From contig NZ_PSSW01000001.1 in the NCBI RefSeq assembly GCF_002933295.1, forward strand, positions 124,001-188,000: a stretch of 64,000 bases of DNA, read 5' to 3'. Shown here in pieces: positions 8,635-18,027 of this stretch (its first letter is position 1; every line of letters starts with the position of its first letter). Position numbers and translations under genes: made by a program. This DNA is from Marinobacter flavimaris. Lineage in GTDB: Bacteria > Pseudomonadota > Gammaproteobacteria > Pseudomonadales > Oleiphilaceae. The notes beneath the pieces were generated by a model. It was not told the origin of the DNA. It made no database searches and was given only the letters and a program-made list of their open reading frames with translations.

Positions 8635-9948
8635 TCAGTCTTCGGTCACTTCCTTCAGCCCCATGGCACTGAACATCCCAGCCAGCCCCATCAGGCCCAG
8701 AACGATGATGACCGCCACTTCTGAGATCATTGACACGAGGGCGGTGAGGCCGCCGGTAACAAGCAGCAGAACACCGATGACCGTGTTGCTCACCGCCGTG
8801 TAATCGGTACGCTTGTTGCCCCCTGCCATGTCCACCAGATAGGTTTTACGCCCCAGCCTGACGCCCGCATGGGCAATGCTCAGTACGAAAAACGCAATCG
8901 GGTAAAACCAGACGCTGCCGATTTCCGTCCCGATAAACAGCGCGGTGAAGCCGACGATCAGGCACACACCGCTGGCCATTGCCGCCCCACGGATCATGAC
9001 TCTCCGACTGGAGGTGTCTGCAGCCCAGCCCCAGAAGCTGGCACTGAGCGAGCTGGCGAGGCTGCTGGCCAGCAGGAAAACGCCCAACATCCAGCCAATG
9101 TCGGATTCTTTCTGTGCCAGTACGACCAAATAGGGTGAAGCCAGTGCCGAGCTGAGCAGCAGGGCCCGGGTAATCACGAAGTTCCGGAACGGAACGTCAT
9201 CCCGGAGCAGGGACAGGCTTCGAAATGCCTCGTTGATGGCATTTCCGCCGCCACCGGTTTCACCGTCGTATTCTTCCACTCCGGCAAACAGCAGGCCGGC
9301 GATCACCCAGAGTGCCGCGGCCAGAAGTAATAATACGGTGTAAAAGGCGAGGGTGGGGTCGCCGCGTTCCCAGAACAGCAGCGCGGTCAACACAACGGTG
9401 GCGGTGCCGCCAATGGTGGAGGCGAGCCCGCCGAGCCTTCCCCGGCGGGTTTTCGGGATGCATTTGCCCTGTACATCTTTCATGGATACGGAGCAGAATC
9501 CACGGGCGAGGGAAAATACAATGAGGGCTGCAATGATCCCGGAACCTGCGGCATACCCCTCGAAAAACCAGATGCTGGCCGCCATGGCCACAACACTGGC
9601 GGCCTGTCCGAAGCTTCCAAGAGTCCAGAACCACTTGCGAACAGGTTTGCGGCGGACCCAGGCCGCAATGACCATCTGTGGGACGAGGGAACCGGATTCC
9701 CGGATCGGCACCAGCCAGGCCACCAGCGCGGGTGCACCAATGGCGCTCATCAACCAGGCCAATACGGTTTTGGGACTGATCAGCAGGTCGCCCAGTTTGG
9801 TCAGGACGTTGCTGGCAAGAATCAGAAAGAAATTGCGCGGCACTTCGCGACAGGCGTCATCGGAGATGTCGGTACAGACCCGTGCATCCTCTTCGTTGGC
9901 AATCAGGCCATAAAGTTGTTCGATGGTGTCCTTTCTGCTCTCAGGCAA
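8635..9948 (-). CDS. MFS-type transporter of unknown substrate
   Basis: I place the start at TTG 9948, which follows GGAGG at 7 nt spacing and gives a 437-residue product. The frame stays open further upstream, but only as Arg-rich non-conserved sequence overlapping the next gene. There are about ten to twelve hydrophobic segments and a central acidic cytoplasmic loop (VEEYDGETGGGG). SMKDVQGKCIPKTRRGRLGG between helices resembles the loop 2-3 motif A region of the major facilitator superfamily. It lies 83 nt downstream of the imelysin/DUF1513 operon on the same strand and may be cotranscribed, but a role in metal uptake is only a guess. Confidence 0.75.
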   Translation of the reverse strand: MPESRKDTIEQLYGLIANEEDARVCTDISDDACREVPRNFFLILASNVLTKLGDLLISPKTVLAWLMSAIGAPALVAWLVPIRESGSLVPQMVIAAWVRRKPVRKWFWTLGSFGQAASVVAMAASIWFFEGYAAGSGIIAALIVFSLARGFCSVSMKDVQGKCIPKTRRGRLGGLASTIGGTATVVLTALLFWERGDPTLAFYTVLLLLAAALWVIAGLLFAGVEEYDGETGGGGNAINEAFRSLSLLRDDVPFRNFVITRALLLSSALASPYLVVLAQKESDIGWMLGVFLLASSLASSLSASFWGWAADTSSRRVMIRGAAMASGVCLIVGFTALFIGTEIGSVWFYPIAFFVLSIAHAGVRLGRKTYLVDMAGGNKRTDYTAVSNTVIGVLLLVTGGLTALVSMISEVAVIIVLGLMGLAGMFSAMGLKEVTED

Positions 9949-10031
9949 ACCGCTATCCTCCGGAAAATGTGTCGAAAGGATACCAGTGTGGCGCGGTATC
10001 CTTAAGTCCGGATTACGGCAACTGCGAGCGA

Positions 10032-11126
10032 TCAGACCAGATGGTGGTCCCAGTGAACGGATAGATCTGCGAGTTCTCTGGCGGGTTTGCCGGCGCCGAG
10101 CCGGATAAGTTTTCCCCGTCCGGAGGAAACAAGAAAATCCCCTCCGGCAAGGGTCTGGATGCCCGCGCAATCGGCGATGTGTGCGCGGCTGACCAGCTCA
10201 CCGGTCTTGCCCCGAAAGATAATGGCCGTTCCACCAATCGGCGAAGCCGCAGCCACGAGGTCGTTTTCCGGATGCGCAACCACGCTGGAGATGTAGTTGG
10301 CCAACGCTGTCCGGGTATCCTCATCGAACCGGTATTCCCGCAAAGTTCCCTCTTCAAGACGTGCCAACAAAGGCGGCGTTTCGTAGAGTGGGCCCTGGTG
10401 CTGATAGGCCACATACACGCGGCCATCGCCGCTGACGCTGACATGGCGGGCGCTTTGCTGGTGGTGGGGCGGCCTGAAACGGCCAACGATTTTGCCGGAG
10501 TGACGATTCATAAGTACCAGGGCTGGATCCATGGTGTCCAGATTCAGTTTCATGCGGTCGTAATCCGGGTGAGTGAGGATGCCTCCGAGACCGATCACCA
10601 GGGTTTCGCCGTCGGGGTGCAAGGTCAGCTCATGGGGGCCGATTCCCGCCAGATCAAAGGTTTTTGTCCGCCGATAACCCTTTTCGGCATCGTAGACTGC
10701 GATGATCCCCGCGCCCTGATCGTACCGGCTGGCGGTGACGTAGAGGCGTCGGCCATCGGTCGAGAACACACCGTGGCCAACAAAGTGTTCGCCCGGCTCG
10801 GCTGAAATATGGTGTTTCCGGGCACCTGTAGTGCTATCGAAAACGTAGAATGACCAACCCGGGCGGCGCTCGAAAAACAGGGTCTCTTGCTGGTGCGGTC
10901 GGTTGCAGCCGCTATGGCAGCGGGAATCGACAGGCGCCTGCCACACTATCCGGCCGTTGCGGTTGAATGCGCTGACTCCAAAACTGCCATCCGGGAACCC
11001 GACGGCGCCGGCATAGCCATCAGGTTGGACTGACGCTTTTCGGGGCAGCAGGGAACAGCCGGTCAGGCCCACGGCAACGCCGCCGGCAATGGACACCTTG
11101 AGAAGGGCTCTCCGGTTCAAAAGCAT
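10032..11126 (-). CDS. DUF1513 beta-propeller-like lipoprotein of imelysin operon
   Basis: The start chosen is ATG 11126, with GAGGA upstream; ATG 11150 is also possible and would overlap the previous gene by 11 nt. The N-terminus MLLNRRALLKVSIAGG...LTGC has both a twin-arginine pair and a lipobox, so Tat export with lipid anchoring is likely. The body is built of repeated beta-rich units (GRRLYVTASRY, GETLVIGLGGI, GRVYVAYQHQG) as in a WD/NHL-type propeller, and matches the DUF1513 family. This family accompanies imelysin and DUF1111 genes in Fur-regulated operons. Last gene of that operon; exact role unknown, probably periplasmic iron handling. Confidence 0.82.
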   Translation of the reverse strand: MLLNRRALLKVSIAGGVAVGLTGCSLLPRKASVQPDGYAGAVGFPDGSFGVSAFNRNGRIVWQAPVDSRCHSGCNRPHQQETLFFERRPGWSFYVFDSTTGARKHHISAEPGEHFVGHGVFSTDGRRLYVTASRYDQGAGIIAVYDAEKGYRRTKTFDLAGIGPHELTLHPDGETLVIGLGGILTHPDYDRMKLNLDTMDPALVLMNRHSGKIVGRFRPPHHQQSARHVSVSGDGRVYVAYQHQGPLYETPPLLARLEEGTLREYRFDEDTRTALANYISSVVAHPENDLVAAASPIGGTAIIFRGKTGELVSRAHIADCAGIQTLAGGDFLVSSGRGKLIRLGAGKPARELADLSVHWDHHLV

Positions 11127-11139
11127 AGGATCAGGTTCC

Positions 11140-12174
11140 TCAGTCGCCATCGCTCGAGTTGAAGCCTCGTACTACGCCAAGTGCCACTGCCGCCTGGTCA
11201 TTCACCAGCGTGGTCAACTGGGAAATATCAACGTAAAGGCTCTGCAGAGCCCGGAACTGGTCTTCTTCTTTCAAAGCCGTTGCCAGGGGTAGGTGGGCTC
11301 CGGGAAAGTTCTGCTGAACCTCGTTGAATTGTTTGCGAATGCGGTCTGCCAGGTCGGACGCCCCCTTTGCTTCCAGCGAAATTTCGAGCCCTGGTAAAAA
11401 GTACCGGTTCAGGCCGTCGACAGTCGCCGCGACAGTCTGCAGGCTTTTGCCGCTGCGCCAGGCGTCCGCGATGTAAGGATTGCGTTTGTTACTGCCGCGA
11501 AGACCCATGGGTTGGGCCAGCCTTCTTTCTTCCAGAATTTCCAGTGTTGCCATACCCGCTCGGATAGTGGTGTCGAAGTACTGCTCGGTCTCCAGATAGT
11601 GCGGTCTGAAAGCCTGCCAGCCAGCCATCAATGCGTCACTGTTGCTTTTCAAGTGTCCCGCGACGTTCGTTAGCAGCTCGCAGGTCCGGGCGACTGGGAG
11701 TGAAGTTTCCCCGGCATTGAACTCTTGGTCGAACAGCAGATATTCGATCATCGGGAAGCCTTGCACAGCGACACCGGACTGATTGATCACGCTCGGGGTG
11801 ATCGGTTCGTCGTTTCCGATCAGGTAAGCCGCTTTCCGTGCAATCAGATTCTTCGGATCCGGCCAGAACTGGAACTGCCAGGAAAGGTTGTTGTTTTCGA
11901 CCGGGCCGAAATCGACTAAGCGCACCTTCTGCCAGGCCAGGAAGGCATTCAGCCAGGCGGCTTCCACGTGTTCCCGGCTTCCCTCGGCTGGATTCTGGCA
12001 GTAGTCACGGGCGGATTCAGCCAGCTCTCCCGCTTCTGTGGTCAACGATTGATAGCCGGTCGCAATGCCTTCATACCACTGCTGGCGGGCCTGGATGTTG
12101 GCATCGCTTGCCCACGCCAGGGGCGAGGTTAGTGTCAGGATAGATGTGCACAGCAGTCTGGTGATCCCTTGCAT
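11140..12174 (-). CDS. Imelysin family protein (periplasmic, iron-related), second copy
   Basis: The 344-residue product has a cleavable signal peptide (ending near PLAWA, residue 22) and the imelysin two-bundle helical fold. The family motif GxHxxE appears here as GFPMIEYLLF, so the conserved His is replaced by Pro, a departure from the copy encoded at 13593 (GYHAVEFLLWG). Loss of that His suggests altered or absent metal binding. Imelysins are EfeO/IcmP-like proteins of iron-regulated operons. It lies 9 nt downstream of the DUF1111 gene and overlaps or abuts DUF1513. Confidence 0.88.
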   Translation of the reverse strand: MQGITRLLCTSILTLTSPLAWASDANIQARQQWYEGIATGYQSLTTEAGELAESARDYCQNPAEGSREHVEAAWLNAFLAWQKVRLVDFGPVENNNLSWQFQFWPDPKNLIARKAAYLIGNDEPITPSVINQSGVAVQGFPMIEYLLFDQEFNAGETSLPVARTCELLTNVAGHLKSNSDALMAGWQAFRPHYLETEQYFDTTIRAGMATLEILEERRLAQPMGLRGSNKRNPYIADAWRSGKSLQTVAATVDGLNRYFLPGLEISLEAKGASDLADRIRKQFNEVQQNFPGAHLPLATALKEEDQFRALQSLYVDISQLTTLVNDQAAVALGVVRGFNSSDGD

Positions 12175-12183
12175 GGCTGATCC

Positions 12184-13590
12184 TCAGAGTGAATTCAGGA
12201 AATCGATCAGAGCGGATCGATCTTCGGGCGACATCTGGCGGTATCGGTCGGCGGCCGCCTGAGCCTCGCCACCGTGCCAGAGCACGGCTTCTTCCAGAGT
12301 TCGGGCGCGGCCGTCGTGCAGGAACCCGGCTTGCGGATTCACCACTTGGGCCAGGCCAATGCCCCAGAGCGGCGGGGTTCGCCATTCATTGCCATTGGCC
12401 AGGAATTCATCGCGGCCGTCGGCCAGGGCAGGACCCATGTCGTGCAGCAACAGATCCGAATAGGGCCAGATAGTCTGATTGCTAAGGTCCGGGCGATCGG
12501 CAACCTCGCCGGTCTGATGTCTCGGCGTATGGCAGCCAGCGCAGCCACTTTCGTTGAACAGCCTTGCTCCCTGCCGGACGGATTCAGACTCAATATCTCG
12601 ACGCGCGGGTATTGCCAGACTCTTGGCGTAGAAGGTCACGAAGTTGGCGACCTTGTCGCTTACTTCCGGTTCACCGCCATGGGTAAACCGCTCACAATTC
12701 TGCTCGGGCATGCAGTCGGTTTTAGGTTTCAGAGTAGAGGTCAGTCCCATATCTCCGGCGAACGCACCCATGCTTTGCTGGTGGACATCGGGCTCGGCTG
12801 CCTTCCAGCCGAATCGACCGGGCACTGTCTGTTCCGTTGCCAGATCCCAGACCTGGTTAAGCTTTCCGGAGATGCCGTTTCCGTCCGCATCATCAGTGTC
12901 TTGGAGGGCTTGCAAATCTTCGATGGGGATGGCTTCCAGCAGACCCATTCCGATCATCTGCGGTGCTACCCGGGGCGATACCAGAAGGTCCTCGGGCAGT
13001 GGCCCATAATTTGGGTTCTCAATGCGGTACACGGGCTTGCGCAGTTCCACCACCGTCCCATCCGCGAGTGTTTCCTTCACTGGCGTCCATTCGACGATCA
13101 AATCAGCCTCTGGTTTGGCTGCAGGAAGCGCGGCTGTCTGGAGCTGGCTGCCATATACTGGCGCCGGTTTAAAACCGTGTTTGCGCAGAATGTCCGCGTC
13201 CAGCTCCGGATCAGCAGGGACTGCCAGTCTCAAAAACAGGGAGACCGGCGGCTCGTCGACACCGGGTGGGTGTCCGCGACCATCCTTGATATGACACCCC
13301 TGGCAGGAGTTGGTATTGAACAGCGGGCCCAGGCCGTCACGGGCGTCAGTGCTTGCCGGGGCTTCGACCCAGGGGTTCCGGAAGAAACTGTTGCCGACAC
13401 TGAAGTCCAGACGTTTGGTCATGGACAGATTGCCCTGGGGAAGCGAGTAGGCATTGGTGTCTGACTGTTGTACGGTGCCCTCACCACCAGAGGCCGGAGA
13501 TGTCTGGATCGGATAGCCCTCGTGAGTCTGGGCACAAACGTGGGCGCTGGCGATCGCCAGCGCCCCGATTAAGGCAAGCGGTTTCATCAT
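12184..13590 (-). CDS. Di-heme oxidoreductase-like c-type cytochrome (DUF1111)
   Basis: The 468-residue product has a signal peptide (to about residue 20) and two CXXCH heme-c sites, CQGCH at 96-100 and CAGCH at 350-354. It therefore works in the periplasm after Ccm-dependent maturation. Length and layout match the DUF1111 (DHOR) family, formerly called thiol oxidoreductase and distantly related to MauG and cytochrome-c peroxidases. It is sandwiched between two imelysin genes with gaps of 2 and 9 nt. A redox role on iron during uptake is the usual inference; not proven. Confidence 0.92.
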   Translation of the reverse strand: MMKPLALIGALAIASAHVCAQTHEGYPIQTSPASGGEGTVQQSDTNAYSLPQGNLSMTKRLDFSVGNSFFRNPWVEAPASTDARDGLGPLFNTNSCQGCHIKDGRGHPPGVDEPPVSLFLRLAVPADPELDADILRKHGFKPAPVYGSQLQTAALPAAKPEADLIVEWTPVKETLADGTVVELRKPVYRIENPNYGPLPEDLLVSPRVAPQMIGMGLLEAIPIEDLQALQDTDDADGNGISGKLNQVWDLATEQTVPGRFGWKAAEPDVHQQSMGAFAGDMGLTSTLKPKTDCMPEQNCERFTHGGEPEVSDKVANFVTFYAKSLAIPARRDIESESVRQGARLFNESGCAGCHTPRHQTGEVADRPDLSNQTIWPYSDLLLHDMGPALADGRDEFLANGNEWRTPPLWGIGLAQVVNPQAGFLHDGRARTLEEAVLWHGGEAQAAADRYRQMSPEDRSALIDFLNSL

Positions 13591-13592
13591 GC

Positions 13593-14879
13593 TCAGGACG
13601 CGTGGCCGGCATCATCGGGAGACAGGGCTTCAATGCCCAGGTCGCGCGCAGCCTGCTCAATGGAACCGGTCTGTGCGACCAGCGCCATGATAGCGCCGTT
13701 GACGATACGAGTGCCCTCGGCATTCCCGGGTGCAATCATGGTGTCAAAAGCCATGGGATTTTCGCTGCTCTCCGCGCGGGCCTTCATTAGCGCCAGGGCT
13801 TCCATGGAGGCGTCCAGCTGGTTGTTAAGACGCGCGTCCAGCTCTGGGTCGCTCTGCTGAACCAGATCAGACAGGGAAGGGCCGGTCACCAGGCTGCCAT
13901 CCACGCGACGATAGGTACCCGTGTAGACGTTCTGGATACCCTGGCCGTTGTAGTAGTGCGAATTGTGGGTATTGTCGCTGAAGCAGTCGTGCTCGTCCTC
14001 ATAGGAGTTGGCTTCCAGAGCAACCTTCATTCGCTCGCCGGCCAGCTCGCCCAGAGACAGTGAACCCATGCCGAACAGCATTTTCTGAACACCCTGATTG
14101 GCGTCTGCAGCGGTCAATTGCGCCCGGTAGTTGTCACTGTCGCCCGGCGCCCACTGGGCCACCATCCACTCGAGGTCGGATACCAGAAGGTCTGTTACCG
14201 CATCCAGGTATTCGCCACGACGCTCACAATTGCCATTGGTGCAATCAGCGCCCTTCGCGTAATCCGTGACCGGACGCTCACCGGCGCCGCTTTCAAAACC
14301 GTGGAGATCCTGACCCCAAAGCAGGAATTCAACCGCGTGGTAGCCGGTAGCAACGTTGGCTTCAGAGCCGCCAACTTCGTTCAGATCTGCGAGCAGTGCA
14401 GGGGAAAGAGATGCCACATTCAGTGTCTCACCACCCACATTGATCCTGTTGCTTGCGATGATGTTTGCGGTGGCACCGGCGTTGCCCAGCTCGTGCTGGT
14501 ACCCGTCTGCCTTCACATAATCGATCAGGCCTTCATCAAGCGGCCAGGCGTTCAGCTGGCCTTCCCAGTCATCGACAATAGCATTGCCGAACCGGAACAC
14601 TTCTGTTTGCTGATAAGGAACCCTAGCTGCCAGCCAGGCTTCTTTTGCGGTCGCCAGATTGGCTTCGGTCGGATTGGCGATCAAGCGGTCAGTTGCTTCG
14701 TCCAGCGCGCGGGAGGTGATCAGGGCATCTTCGTAGTTGGCATGAGCCAGATCGGCGTAGTGATCGACCACTGAGTCTTTGGTTGCTGGCTGATAGTCCT
14801 TGGTGGACCAGGGATGATTAGCGCAGCCTGCAGTGAGCAGAGCGGTTACTGTCAATGCCAGGGGTGCTGGACGAAACAT
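13593..14879 (-). CDS. Imelysin family lipoprotein (IcmP/EfeO-like), first gene of operon
   Basis: The start is ATG 14879 (MFRPAPLAL...), which has AAAGGA at 9 nt spacing; ATG 14888 is too close to it. The signal ends LLTAGC, so Cys19 should be lipidated. The imelysin signature is intact as GYHAVEFLLWG. The product is 428 residues. Imelysins include the Pseudomonas insulin-cleaving metalloprotease IcmP and EfeO-type iron-binding proteins. Operon order imelysin, DUF1111, imelysin, DUF1513 matches iron-repressed operons of pseudomonads as I recall them, and a Fur-box-like sequence lies about 40 bp upstream. Confidence 0.9.
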   Translation of the reverse strand: MFRPAPLALTVTALLTAGCANHPWSTKDYQPATKDSVVDHYADLAHANYEDALITSRALDEATDRLIANPTEANLATAKEAWLAARVPYQQTEVFRFGNAIVDDWEGQLNAWPLDEGLIDYVKADGYQHELGNAGATANIIASNRINVGGETLNVASLSPALLADLNEVGGSEANVATGYHAVEFLLWGQDLHGFESGAGERPVTDYAKGADCTNGNCERRGEYLDAVTDLLVSDLEWMVAQWAPGDSDNYRAQLTAADANQGVQKMLFGMGSLSLGELAGERMKVALEANSYEDEHDCFSDNTHNSHYYNGQGIQNVYTGTYRRVDGSLVTGPSLSDLVQQSDPELDARLNNQLDASMEALALMKARAESSENPMAFDTMIAPGNAEGTRIVNGAIMALVAQTGSIEQAARDLGIEALSPDDAGHAS

Positions 14880-14917
14880 GGGCGTCATTCCTTTTTCCAA
14901 GTTCTGTTAATACTAGT

Positions 14918-14936
14918 AATAATGAGAAATATTCGC
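14918..14936 (-). promoter_or_regulatory. Candidate Fur box
   Basis: AATAATGAGAAATATTCGC matches the 19-bp Fur consensus at 13 positions, including the ATAATGA core. It sits about 40 bp upstream of the imelysin lipoprotein start, in an AT-rich stretch unlike the rest of the region. The iron-related operon behind it makes Fur control plausible. Confidence 0.5.
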
Positions 14937-15072
14937 GTTAAATATCATGAGTTCCGTTTTATCGAAACGCAAGCGGGAAACGGACTCGATCGATCAGGTT
15001 TGACGATTGTGCTCTTGCCCCGGGCAACCGTGATCGGGCTTAATGGCCCCGTCACCAGGGAGCTATTCTTGT

Positions 15073-15912
15073 ATGTTGAGTTATTTGCACGCCTTCCACG
15101 CCGGCAATTTCGCCGATGTCCAGAAACATGGAGCCCTGGCACTGGTCCAGACCATGATGCGGGCGAAGGCCTCCGGTATTGCCTGTTTCGATACCCATGC
15201 CGGCAGTGCCATATACGACCTGCGAAGTGAGCGGGCCCGCAAGACTAGAGAAGCCGACCACGGAGTTCAGAGACTTTGGGGCGCCAGAGATCGGTTGCTG
15301 TCCGGGGACTGGAAGCCGTTTCTGGACGTGCTGAAAGGATTCAATGCCGGCGGTGGTGAACTGTCCGTTTACCCCGGTTCTCCTGCGTGGTTTCAGCATT
15401 TTCTACGGGATGGAGATGCGCTGACGCTGTTTGAACTGCATCCATCTGAGGGCGAGCAACTGGCGGAATGGGCTTCCGAGGCTCCGATTCGGGTGCTCAG
15501 ACAGGACGGCCTGGCAGGTCTGCTAAGACAGTTGCCTCCCAGACAGCCGCGCCTGCTGACGCTGATTGATCCCTCTTACGAGGTCAAAACCGACTACATT
15601 GAAGTGGCGCAAACTTTGGGGAAAGCATGGCATAAGTGCCGTCATGGCATTTTTCTTGTCTGGTACCCGATACTGACCAGTGGCCTGCAGGAACAGTTGA
15701 AAGATGCGGTCAGGGGCACTGATGCGCGCAAGATACTCTGCAGTGAGGTGCATCTGAATAATCCGCCGGAGCGAGGTATGGTCGGATCGGGCATGCTGGT
15801 GGTAAACCCACCCTGGGGTTTTGACTCCCGGTTTGCCGCAATGATGAGCGATGTTGCCGGGTCGGACGTTTTGAATTTGTCTCACGATATTGGTTGGCTG
15901 GTTCCTGAGTAA
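15073..15912 (+). CDS. rlmJ: 23S rRNA (adenine-N6)-methyltransferase RlmJ
   Basis: The 279-residue product starts MLSYLHAFHAGNFADVQKH, the highly conserved RlmJ N-terminus. It uses S-adenosylmethionine to methylate N6 of A2030 in 23S rRNA. The TLIDPSYEVKTDY segment (about residues 160-172) is the (D/N)PPY-type catalytic motif seen as DPSYE in this family. Length equals the E. coli enzyme. The start is ATG 15073 rather than the upstream in-frame codon. It is separated by 32 nt from a P-loop-like gene. Confidence 0.95.
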   Translation: MLSYLHAFHAGNFADVQKHGALALVQTMMRAKASGIACFDTHAGSAIYDLRSERARKTREADHGVQRLWGARDRLLSGDWKPFLDVLKGFNAGGGELSVYPGSPAWFQHFLRDGDALTLFELHPSEGEQLAEWASEAPIRVLRQDGLAGLLRQLPPRQPRLLTLIDPSYEVKTDYIEVAQTLGKAWHKCRHGIFLVWYPILTSGLQEQLKDAVRGTDARKILCSEVHLNNPPERGMVGSGMLVVNPPWGFDSRFAAMMSDVAGSDVLNLSHDIGWLVPE

Positions 15913-15944
15913 TTGAAAGGACGGCAAGCAAGGGAGCAACGAGG

Positions 15945-17213
15945 TTGAAGGATAAGCCAGTAAACAAGGCAGGATCCGTGTGGATGCCCGGCGGCCTGAT
16001 TCCGGTTGAGCAGTGGAAAGTGCCTGAAACGTCCGTGAGACGTTCACTCAAAGATGCGTTGCGCCATGCCCTGGCCCAGATTCGGGCGGGCGTGGTTGCA
16101 GAAAAGGAAGTGTTTGAAAGCCTCGATAACCTTCCCGAACTTTCAGCCGCCCGGCTCGAATCCTTTGCACCCCGGCCAGATCCAAGCGTGCTGGCGGAAG
16201 TGCTCTCAAGGGCCCTTGAAGAGCTTGGGCTAAACCATGATTCCGGCAAGAGAGTTGCGTTACTGGTGGCTCCACCGTTCTCAGGTATTCGTTCTGCCCT
16301 TGAGTGTTTTCCCGAGCTTGAATTGCAGCAAGAGGGCGAGGCGGGCCGGTGGTCGCTGATCCTGCCACCCGAGAATCTGCTTCTTGATGAACAGGGCGCC
16401 AGGGAGTGGTGGGACACGCAGGATCTTTCCAGGCCGTGGGTGATTCCGGAACTGGCTGATTTCTGGCTGCGCCATCTGTCCGGACTGGCTCTGGTTCGGG
16501 AATTACTCCGTCGGGTTGCCGCGGGAGGCACTGCTCCTGGCGCTATTGGTTGCTCGAGCTGGTGTTGGCAATTCTGGTCCTCTTACTTCAGGGATGCGCA
16601 CTTTTCGCCGATGACACCTGCGCCGATGGCAGCAGTCGAACTTGGTGAATGGTTTGAATCCCTTGCTGCCGGTGATAGTGATTACTCAATCACGGCCCGA
16701 ATGGCAGACGATGGCCTATGGGTATTGCCGATGACGGAAGGAAATGACGGGAAAAAGCGCAAACACAGTGGCTTTCTCCGGGATCTCGCCTCAGTAGCAA
16801 GAGGTAATCCCGGTGTTGCGCTGGCTATATGGCGACGCGCGCTGAGAGACCGCCCTGAAGAAGAGGCGGGCACGGAGGAATCCGGCCCGGGTTCTTCAGA
16901 CGGCGGTTCAGTCACCCGGGCCTGGGTTATCCCTTTTGATCAACTGGGTTTGCCAGCGGTCCCCCAGAGCCAGGGCGACAACATTGGCCTGCTATTGCAC
17001 GCCCTGCTGTTGCACGATGGACTGGACGCCTCTCATCTGCAGTTGGTAACAGGGGTCGCGGAACATGAGGCAGGGTTTGTGCTGGCACGTCTGGCCCGCG
17101 CGGATCTGATTGAGCAGCAGTCATCTGGTGGTCGCTGGCAAGTCACCGCTCAGGGATACCCCTCGATTCGTCGGCATTTGCAGAGCTGGGGATTTCCGGT
17201 CGACACTTTCTAG
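15945..17213 (+). CDS. Degenerate P-loop/winged-helix protein coupled to MscS
   Basis: The 422-residue product begins at TTG 15945 (GGGAG 8 nt upstream); ATG 15984 with AGGA is an alternative. I do not recognise a named family. VALLVAPPFSGIRSAL (about residues 103-118) sits where a Walker A loop would be but lacks the GK(S/T), and RPWVIPELADFW resembles a following strand-helix. The C-terminal 90 residues (DNIGLLLHALLLHDGL...LARADLIEQQSSGGRWQVTAQGY) look like a winged helix. It could be a pseudo-ATPase of the AAA/STAND type. Its stop codon is 10 nt before the MscS gene, so the two are almost certainly cotranscribed. Confidence 0.7.
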   Translation: MKDKPVNKAGSVWMPGGLIPVEQWKVPETSVRRSLKDALRHALAQIRAGVVAEKEVFESLDNLPELSAARLESFAPRPDPSVLAEVLSRALEELGLNHDSGKRVALLVAPPFSGIRSALECFPELELQQEGEAGRWSLILPPENLLLDEQGAREWWDTQDLSRPWVIPELADFWLRHLSGLALVRELLRRVAAGGTAPGAIGCSSWCWQFWSSYFRDAHFSPMTPAPMAAVELGEWFESLAAGDSDYSITARMADDGLWVLPMTEGNDGKKRKHSGFLRDLASVARGNPGVALAIWRRALRDRPEEEAGTEESGPGSSDGGSVTRAWVIPFDQLGLPAVPQSQGDNIGLLLHALLLHDGLDASHLQLVTGVAEHEAGFVLARLARADLIEQQSSGGRWQVTAQGYPSIRRHLQSWGFPVDTF

Positions 17214-17223
17214 GAGATGAGTG

Positions 17224-18027
17224 ATGGGTGATCTTGGCATTCGGGAGGCGTTTTCAGCGATCACGTCGGAAGCGTTGCTGGAATCGTTGATGGTTGTGCT
17301 GCTGGCGACGGGCCTGATCATCGTAATACAGAAGCTGTTTCCGAGAATCGCAGTGAAACTCGGGGGCAAGCCCCGGTTTTATATCCTGGCGTCGGTGCCC
17401 TTGCTGCGATTGATCATTATCGTGGTGACCATCATCGTTGTGGTTCCGATCCTGGTGGAACCTTCGTTCGAGAACATGGTTGCCATTTTCGGAGCCCTGG
17501 GACTGGCTCTCGGGTTTGCCTTCAAGGATTACGCGAACAGCCTGATTGCCGGAATCGTAACCCTCTACGAAATGCCGTATCGGCCCGGCGACTGGATCGA
17601 GGTGGACGGGCAGTACGGAGAGGTCCGTTCGATTGGCACCAGAGCCGCGGAACTTGTTACGCCGGATGATACCGTGGTGGTGATACCCCACGGCAAACTC
17701 TGGGCGTCCCTCATTGCCAACGCCAACAACGGAACGGATAACCTGATGTGCGTGGCGGAGTTCAACCTTGAACCCCACCATGACGTCAGCCGGGTTATGG
17801 CGCTCTTGCGGGATGTGGCCTACACCTGTCCTCTTACCCGCACGTTCCGGCCTGTCGTGGTGGTGGTCTCCAACAAACCCTGGGGCATGTGTTATCGGCT
17901 GAAGGCATACCCGATCGAGTTGAAGGATCAGTTCCGGTTTATTTCCGAGCTCACTGCAAAGGGCGCAAGTGCGTTGGCTTCAGAGGGCGTCAGGTTTGTC
18001 TCAGTCCCCGTCACCGGAAACCCCTGA
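17224..18027 (+). CDS. MscS-family mechanosensitive channel
   Basis: The 267-residue inner-membrane protein has two or three membrane helices, then the pore-lining segment GALGLALGFAFKDYANSLIAG (about residues 90-110) and the beta domain GDWIEVDGQYGEVRSIGTRAAEL. It belongs to the MscS family, which releases small solutes on hypo-osmotic shock. It is at the small end of the family. ATG 17224 has AGGAG seven bases upstream; GTG 17221 is in frame. The 3' end overlaps the convergent TRAP binding-protein gene by 27 bp. Confidence 0.93.
   Translation: MGDLGIREAFSAITSEALLESLMVVLLATGLIIVIQKLFPRIAVKLGGKPRFYILASVPLLRLIIIVVTIIVVVPILVEPSFENMVAIFGALGLALGFAFKDYANSLIAGIVTLYEMPYRPGDWIEVDGQYGEVRSIGTRAAELVTPDDTVVVIPHGKLWASLIANANNGTDNLMCVAEFNLEPHHDVSRVMALLRDVAYTCPLTRTFRPVVVVVSNKPWGMCYRLKAYPIELKDQFRFISELTAKGASALASEGVRFVSVPVTGNP

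Noticed and set aside
12274..13464. Plus-strand open frame of 396 codons
   Set aside because: Antisense to the di-heme DUF1111 gene; no domain and no ribosome site.
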